Source: CAZZBK01 sp964652155
GTDB lineage: Bacteria > Planctomycetota > Planctomycetia > Pirellulales > PNKZ01
Assembly (NCBI GenBank): GCA_964652155.1
Contig: CAZZBK010000009.1
Coordinates: 15,048 to 79,047, forward strand
Direction: 5' to 3'
Length of the DNA: 64,000 nucleotides
Both the position numbers and the translations under genes were made by a program. How positions within the stretch are numbered: the first letter of the stretch is position 1; every line of letters starts with the position of its first letter. Positions 13,901 through 22,900 of the stretch are shown in pieces. The notes below the pieces were generated by a model. That model was given only the letters and a program-made list of their open reading frames with translations. It searched no databases and was not told the DNA's origin.

Positions 13901-16900
13901 ATGATTTGTCGGGCGGAACCACCGGTCACGGGCAGTACGATCGGCGCATTGATGCGCGTCGTCCCGCCCGCCGTGACGTTGAGCGTCCCCACGTTCGTGA
14001 GCGAGATGGAGCCGGCGCCGGTGCCAAAATCGATGGTGCCGCTGCGCATGTTGAGTTGCGTGATATTCAACGTATGAGACACCGTCGATTGACCTGTGTC
14101 GACGATCGAGCCGCCGATCACGCTCACGTTGTTCAGTGTGCCCGAGTTCGAGTTGATATCCAGCACGCCCGAGCGGTTGATCACGACGTTGACGGGAGCC
14201 CCGGCAATTTGATTGCCGCGATTGAGACGAATCGTGTCGGGTCCACCGGTCAGGTCGTTGTCGCCGATGATGACGTTACCGATCGGGGCGGAACTGGGTT
14301 GATTCAAAACCAACGTCCCTTGATCGACAAACGCGATACCCGAGATGGTATTCAAAAAGCTGCTGGTTAATTCGAGTGTGCCTGAACCCGATTTACGGAA
14401 CGAGGTCGAGTTGGAGAAGCGACCGTTGAGCGTGAAGTAATCGGTCGCCGAGGGGGTGACGATGGACGCGCCGTTGACGGCGGCGATGAGGCCGCTGTTG
14501 ACGGTGAGATAGGCCGTGGTCCCTTCGGCACGCAGGGCACCGAGGCCACCGAGCGAGGAGCCTTGGCTGTTGAAACCGGTGCCGTTGAGCGTGATGGTTT
14601 CGTTGACGATCGTGGCAAGATTGTAGACGTCGAGCGTTGCTCCCGACTGCACGAACGTGTTGCTTCCGCCGGATAGGACCGTGCCGCCCGTGGTTGCAAC
14701 GACCTGGATGAAACCGCCGATGTCGGTTGGGGTGACGACCACGGGCGCGACACTCAGTCCGTTGAACGAATTGTAGAAGGTGAGCGTTATTGAACTGCCA
14801 ACGTCGTCTGCCGAGACATAGCCGTTGACCCCCGCGACGGTCGACAAATTATTCAGACTCGTTTGGAGTTGGAGGGCGAGCGCGTTGGTGGGCTGGTTCG
14901 GGTTAAACGGGCCGGCCGTGGCACCGTTGAAGCTGAGGGTAAACGTACCGCCGGTGATACCGAAAAAGTTCAGCGTTTGGATCGTTTGTGACAACGTGGA
15001 GCCGAGTGCGTTGTTGCTCCCGGCACCCAATATCCCTTCGGCAATGGTGAAGTTGTTCGAGAACGTGTTGTTGCCGGTCAAATTCACCCGGCCCTCACCG
15101 GACTTGAGCACGCCGCGGTTCGACGCCGAGACGATGGGGGCCGTGACGGTCAGCGTACCGCTGGAGGCATAGAGATACGAAGGCCCAATGCCGGCCTGGG
15201 CGTTCGAGAGCGAGATTCTTCCGGCATTGCTGGTGGGGTCTGACGGCCCTTGAATGAGATTATTATCACCGGTGTTCACCAACCAGCCGGTGGCAATGTT
15301 CAGCGTGCCAAAGTTCTGCAGCGTCACGCCCGACGTGGCAATCATCAAGGAGTTGATATTGTAGCCGCCCAATAGGTCGTAGACGCCGCTCTGGACAATC
15401 TTGATGGGCTGGGTGGTCGTTAGCAGATCGGCTGGCCCCGAGGCATTGACGGTTAACGCCGGCTTGATCCGCTGCGCGCCCAAGCCCAAATCGAACCGAT
15501 CCTCGGCGAAGTCGAGTCCACCGGGGGATTGTGAGTTAACGAGCAGGATACTGGGAAGCACATTGTTCACCTCGCCCAGGTTTCCCAAGCCTGCGGAGAA
15601 CAGCACTTCGTTATTCATTGCCGTGCTGCCGATCGGATTGCTACCGCCATCCATCAGGACAATGCCAGGATTCGAGCCCGTCAGCCCCAGCGAGCTGTCG
15701 AAGTTGAGGGTTCCAAAATCGATTCGATTGGTTCCCCCGGGAGAGACGATCGACGTGAATCGCGAGGGGGTGTTCGAGCGGGTAACGACCAAGCCGCCAA
15801 AGGTGGCGATGGCATTGCCAGACGAGCCGTTGTAGCGAAACTCACCACCTCCCAACAGGATATTGACGTTGACGCCTAACGGTGCGTCGGTGGTGGGTTG
15901 ATCGACCACGAACGAACCGCCGCTGGCGGTGAGCTGCGTCAGGTCGGCGATCAGGCCCGGGCCGCGCACGACGGTCGTGCCCGTAAGATTGGTCCAATAC
16001 GACTCCGTCACCAGACCGGAAAAGACGAGCGTGCCGGTCCCCTGCTTGATGCCCGCGAAACCCGAGAAGGGTGAACTCACCACGAGGTCATCGTTGGCGT
16101 TGGGAATGGTCGAGTCCGAGACCAGGAACGTGCGTGTACCGCCCCCCATCGCCACCGCGCCACCGCTAATCGAGGCGGCGGGGCCCACGCCCGTGGTCAC
16201 GCCGATGTTCGTGGGGCCGGCCGTGATTCCGCCGGTGGTGATCGAAAGGGAGCTGGACCCGTTCATCAGGACATCGGCGCTCATCAGGTCGTCGTTGTAC
16301 ATCAGCAAACTGGCAACCGATTCGGTGACGCCGGTTTGCAGTTGGAACAAGCCGGAGGAGCCGACCGTCAGGGCAACTCCCCCCGCCAACTGGCCGGTTT
16401 GCTGGATGTTCAAGAGATCCGAATCGTTCGTGCCGCCGCCGTCTCCCACGACGAGCGGACCGGCAATTGCGATGTTCCCCTGCTTGTTGAGCTCGAGCGT
16501 GCCTCGGGCAATCTGCGTGGTGCCACTGAACGTATTGTTGCCCGCCGAGCCGCTGTACTGAACCGTTCCAAAGCCTGATTTGATAAGCGTTGTCCCGCCA
16601 CCGCTGGCGACCAAGCCAGAGAAGTTCAGGCTGCTGGCGGAATTATCCGGCGAGATCATGACATTGACATTGGGGAACAACCGCAGGTCGTTGGCCCAGG
16701 TATTACTGGAGTTGTCGGTGACGCGGACGCTACCACGATTGCCGAAGCCGAGGCTCCCTAGATCCATTCGCGTGTTGGCCACCGACAAGCCGCCCGACAG
16801 GGCCAAGGTGCCCGTGCCGCTGACGGTGATGACCGAGGCCGCCCCCAGCGCGTTTGAGTTGGAGATGGCGAGCACGCCGCTGAGGACCTGAGCGCTGCCG

Positions 16901-19900
16901 GTGAAGGTATCCGAGGCGGAGAGCAGTACGGTGCCCACGCCCGCCTTGCTGAGGTTGGTGGTCGCGGTTGAGACCTGCGTGATCGCCGTTGGGAAGCGGA
17001 CCTGATTGTTCAGCGTGTTGTTGGTCAACGTGATCGTGTTGTTGCCGGAGGTTTGCAGCAACGTGCCGCCACTGAAGGTCAACGTGTTGGCTGAATTGAG
17101 CGATGACACAAGGCTCTGGGCCGCGGTGCCGTTGAACGCCATGCTGCCGGTGAGTGTGATATTCCCTCGGCCCGCGAAGGTTAACGAGGCGGCGGTGAGG
17201 TTGATAGGCGTATTGATCGTTCGCGCGCTCGAGGTCCGCAAGAATGCAGGGCCCGCCACGAGCAGCGGGTTATTGCCCAGGGCGCCGTTGTTGGCGATGT
17301 CGATAACGCCGGCCGAGAGTGTGGCGTTGCCGAGCATGGTGGACGAATTGCTCGAGCCGATTTGCATCGCCCCAAGGCCGACATTCTTGATCCAGCCCCC
17401 GCCGGCCAATGAGGTGAGTGTCCCGCCAACCGACAGTTCGGACACGATAAAGGGGTCGTCTTGCACGTTGAACGAGACACTCGAAGCGCCCAGATTGAGA
17501 TTGGCGGTGATTGCAGCGGCGGGAGACGAATAGGTATTGAAAACACCGAGGGCGACAGGAGTCGCCGGGCCAACGCTGAAATTGAGTGGGCCGAGGAGTG
17601 TGGCGGTATTGCCCAACCCGCCGAATTGTGCGCTCGACGTAGGACCGTACTTTAACGTGATCGCGGTGGCCGCGCTCGTCTGCCCATACGATTGAGCAAA
17701 CGAGTTCTGATTCAAGTAGCCGGTCGAATTGATGGTGATGGCGCTGGTGGGGGTGATCTGGTTGTTGTCGAGGAGCAGCAAAAGATCCCCGGCCGTGCCA
17801 CCAAAGTCGTCGCCGATCGTGATCGTGCCTTGCACGGCGATCGCCGAGGCGGACTTACGCAGTGCGGCCGTGCCATCGAGCAGATTGAAACCGCCGGTAA
17901 AGGTGTTGCTGTTGCTGCCCGCCAAGATCAGCGTGCCGGGCAAAACCTTCGAGACGGCAACGTTGCCGGACATGATGCCGATGTGCTCCAGGCTATAACC
18001 TGAATCGACACCAATCGAACCGGCACTGGTGAAGTTAAGATTGCCACCCCATTGCACGATCGCGGGGGCCGCGGTGGGATTCAACCGCAACGCACCAGCG
18101 CCATTCGAGCCGACACCCCCCAGGACGAGCGTTTCCGTGGGGAACGTGACATTGGGAACGCCGATGATAAGTTGCCCGGTGGGGGCGATACTGGTGGCAC
18201 CTAGCGTGCTGCCCAAGGCATTGAGGTTGTAGAGCACCACTTCGCCGGCGTTGACATTGACCGGAGCGTTCATCGTGTTGGCACCGAACAGAGCCATGCG
18301 GCCCGTGCCGGCTTTGATCCACGGATTGATCGAACCGCCATCGGCGATCGTGGCTCGAACGGCCAGATCTTCGATGGCGATCGTATCGCCGATCGTCCAG
18401 GTGGAAGGGACAGTGCTGCCGCCCACGTTCAAATTCACGAAGCCGTCGATGGTCGCGGAGCTTTGATTGCCGAGCGTGCCCGCCACCGTCGAGACGATCA
18501 GCGACTGCCCGGCGGCAAAGCCCAGCGTGAGCGTGCCGGTGCTGGTCGAGATGACGCCGCGCCCCACCGGACTGGTGAACAAGGTGATCGAAGAACTTTG
18601 CTGCTCGGACGAGGGTGTGGCATTGATAAAATTCCACCGCCCGGTGCTGGCAATGTTGATTGCCACGTTAGCAATGTTATCGCTGGCATTGGTTTCCAGC
18701 AGGTCGGCATCTTGACCACCGACGTTATCACCAACCGTCAGCGTGGTCGGCACGGCAATGGCGCTGGCGGACAAGCGCAGCGTGCCCTGATTCACACGGG
18801 TAGGCGACGTGTAGGTGTTGTTCGCGCTGCCGCCGAATTCGAGGATGCCCTGGCCCATTTTGACCAGATTGAACCCCACCGCACCGCCACTCACCACGCC
18901 GCGCAGCGACAAGCGATCCGCGATCGCACCGCCGGCGTCAACGTTCAGCCAGCTTTCGGTGGCCGCGCCGAGCGTGATCGTCCCGGCGAGGATGGCCGAC
19001 TCGGCGCTCAGCGGCAGGCTATTGAGTAGGCGAATCACCCCCGTGCCCCCCGTGCCGCTGCCCGACACCACCAGGTTTTCCGAGATGGTGACGTTGCCTG
19101 GGGTGACACTGCCCACCACATCGAGTTCAGCGCTGGGGTTGATGGTCGTGTTGCCCGCGGTGCTCCCCAGGGCGTTGCTGGTCGAGACCACGAGCGCGCC
19201 GGAGTTGACGGTCAGAGCCGACGTGAAATTGGAATTGGTGCCATTCAGCACCAGAGTGCCGGGCAGGTGCTTGAAGATCGAGGAAGGCGCGGAGGTGGAG
19301 GAAATGATGTTGCTGTTGACGGTCAGCGTGGAGAGCGTGTCGCTGGCGATATTGAGCGGCGCGATGACACCGACACTGGCACCGCCGATCGAGACATTGC
19401 TTCCCGACGCATTGTAAATCAAACCGGCAGTGCTGCTCACCGACAAGAGCGTGCCGGTCGTGCCGGACAGAGTGATGCCATCGTTCATGAACATCAAACT
19501 GTTGACGGTTTGCCGGCCTACAACCGAATCGCTGCTCAAGAGCTTGACGTTCATTGTCTGCGAGGTTGCCGCCGTCATGCTGGTGACGAACGGCGCGGGG
19601 GAAATACCCAAGGCCGCCGAGGTCTGCTGCACGAAGTCGGTCGTGCCGCCGGGGCCCAGCAACACGGCGTACGGCGCGACGTTATTGGACGTCCCCGCCA
19701 AGGCCGCGGTGAACCGCAGCCGCAGATTACTGCTGGCACTGCCGAGGGCTTGCCCTTCGCCGACCAAGTTGATGAAGGACGACCCGCCGCGCGTCAGGCT
19801 GGCCGCGGTGAGGATGGCGCCGGAACCGGTCGTGCCGCTGTTGCGGACAATGATCGCGTCGGAGACGGGGCCCGCCCCGACGAGCGTGGACGTGTTGAAC

Positions 19901-22900
19901 GTAATTCCGCCGACGTTCTCGGTCGACGTGACACCGGCCAAGGTGGCGTTGCCGGGCATCCCCTCGAACAGCAGGGTTGCGCTATTGAGGGTGATCGCCG
20001 CCGCATCGGCCACGCGGTTGTCGAGATTGACCTGCCGATTGTCGAGGTGCAATGTGGCGCCAGGCCCCAGCGCGATACTCGGCGTGTTGATCAGCGTGCC
20101 GTTGCCCTGCACCCACAGCGTACCGGCATTGAACGTCAATGCGCCGCTAAGCGTGTCGCGACTCGAGAGAATCACGGTCCCCGCGCCGTTCTTGGTCCAG
20201 GTCGTATTCGCCGTCAGCGATTCACCCAGCCCACCCGCAAAGGTCACGGTGGCGAGTTGCGGCACGTTTAATGTGAACGCGCTGGCCGGATTGAGGAACG
20301 AGTCGAGAGCCACATTCACGGGGCCAGCAAAGGTCACGCTATTCGCGAGCGGCACGGTGAGGGCACCGGCGCCGCCAATCTGAACGTTGTTGGTCAGCGT
20401 GACTGGACCGTTCCAGCCCCCCACGCTGGACCCACCGGTTTGGATGGTCCCCGTGCCGAGCGACGAGTAGCTGGCCACGAAGAACGTGGTTCCGGTGTAG
20501 TTGATGACATCGCCGGCAAAGGTGTTACTGCTGCCCGAGAACAGCACGCGACCGGCGTCCAAGAATCGCAAGGTGGCGTTGCTGGGACCGGTGACATTGG
20601 CTGCGATTTCGGCATCGTAGGCAATCGTGGCCGCGTTGGCATTCGACTGCACTTGGATAAATCGGGTACCGGCTCCCAAGTCGAGATTGCCGGTGATCCG
20701 CGCCGGCGAGCCCGCCGCACCCGCCAGGAATAACTCGCCGCTGCTGGCGCTGAGTTGTGTCCCTAAGGTCAGCGTGCCGACCCCGGTGTCGACGACACCG
20801 CCGGTGACCGACAACGTGACCCCCGTCGGCGAGCCGATCGTTTCGCTCTGGCCATTGAGGTTCATCCAGCCCGAGGCGCTGACGGTGACAAAGGCCTGGT
20901 AGTCGCTGAGCTGATCGCTTTGCACCCAGCGCACGATATCGGCCTGCGGTCCGCCCAAACTATCGCCGACAATCAAGCCGCCAGTGAGCGCGTTGACCCC
21001 AGGCGTTTTATTGAGTTCGAGCGTCCCCTCGTTGACCGTGGTGTTGCCGCTATAGGTATTCGCGTTCGATCCGCTGTAGCGCAACGTGCCGCTGCCGGTC
21101 TTGATAATGGCATTGGAATTGCGCGAGCCATCGATGATCGAGCCATTGATATTCAGGTCGGGCCCCGCATCGCCCGAGATGTTTTGCACATCGATCGTGA
21201 TGGTCAAAGCGACCGGTGCCGCGACCGGGTTGGCCGTGGCTGTCTGGAGCGCGAGCGTGCCGTTGATCGTGGCGACCGAAGTCGCGACGTTGCCGCGCGA
21301 CAACACGGCAATGCTGGCGGGGGCGGTGAGCACGCCGGTGCCGGTGTTGACCACGCTGGCCGAGGCCAAGCTGCCAGCAAGCGTCAATCCACCAATGATG
21401 TCGCTGCTGTTATTCAGGTCGAGTACGCCACTCGCGCCGACAATGACGGACGACGTGTCGGGAATCTGATGATCGTTGTTGAGCCGCAAGGTGGCCGGCG
21501 TGAAGCTGACATTATCGCCGACAATGATGGGGTTGCTGGCCCAAGCGTTCAGGGCGGTCGGTTTATTGAATTCGAGGGTGCCGGCGGCGATCCGCAAAGG
21601 TCCCGTCGCGGTATTGGCGGCCACGCCCCCAAACTCCACGGTGCCCAGGCCGGTTTTGATCAGGTCGCTGGTTCCCGAGATGACGCCGCTGAGCGTGAGC
21701 CGCCCGGCGTCGGAGCGGATCGTCGTGGCATTGGAGGTGTAGTTGATCGAGGAATCAAACACGCGATACACGTCCGTGGTCGTACCCGTGAGCGCCACGT
21801 CCCCCACCCAAGAATTGTTGCCGCTGATGTTGCGTAGCGCGCCTTGATCGTTGAATCCGTTGCCGATAAGGGTCAGCAGTTCGAGATTGATCTGCACGGG
21901 GCCAGCCGTCCCGGCCTGCAATTCGAGCGATGCGCCCGGCAGGACGACGGTCCCCGCCGCCGCCGCGCCGACATTGGCGTTTCCGAGCGCGGCCGAGTTT
22001 TGGATATTGAGCACGCCTTGGTTGACATTCGTTAAGCCAATGTGCTCGTTGCTGCCGAGCAACGTCAAATGACCAACACCCGACTTGGTCAGGTTTGCCG
22101 TCGATCCCACAATCGAACTGCTCACCGACAGATTGCCGGAATTGACCAGGATCATGTTGTCTGTGCTGGGCAACGACAGCCAGGAGGTCGAGATCTGATT
22201 GCCGACACCGTCGCTGATCATTGTCCCCGAGGTGACCGTCAGTTGAGCGCTCCCCGACAGGTTGATACCGTCGCCGCTGAGCAACAAGGCGTTGACCGAG
22301 ATGGCCCCGGGCAGCACGGTGTTCGCGGTCAACTTAACATTGCTCGTGGCGGTCGCCTTGGTGAGGTCGGTCGTGTAGGCACCGGCGGGCAGCGGCACGA
22401 TAGCAAAGCCGACGGAGTTGCCCCCGGTGACCGTAGCGAAGTCCATCTCCCCCGGTCCCTGCAAGACGGCTCCCGTGATAATGCCGTTCGTGGCGGAGGT
22501 GTTCAACACGCTGGCCACGCCCCCCACGGTCGGCAGATTGTTCTCGACCAAAATCGCATTGTTTCCCAAGGCCGATAGTGGTGCTCCGCTCCCCACGAAA
22601 CTGACCATGCCAGGGTTCACCGTGGTGCGGGTGAGCGTGCTCATGATCAGGGCATTCTGGCCGGATCCGACGTTCGAGGCGGCGATCGTGGACGGAGCGT
22701 TCGGAGCCAGTACGACCGGACCGATGCGTTCGGTGGAATTTGCCACGCCGTTTGAGCCGATCAATTCGACGCGGCCGCCATTCAACGTCACCGTGGCCGA
22801 GTCGTTGATGCGATCAAGCCCCGAGGTGGTTGCATTGTCAAGGATCAACTGCGCCGCATGGTTGAGCGTGATGCTCGGCGTATCGACCAACGTTCCCGAC

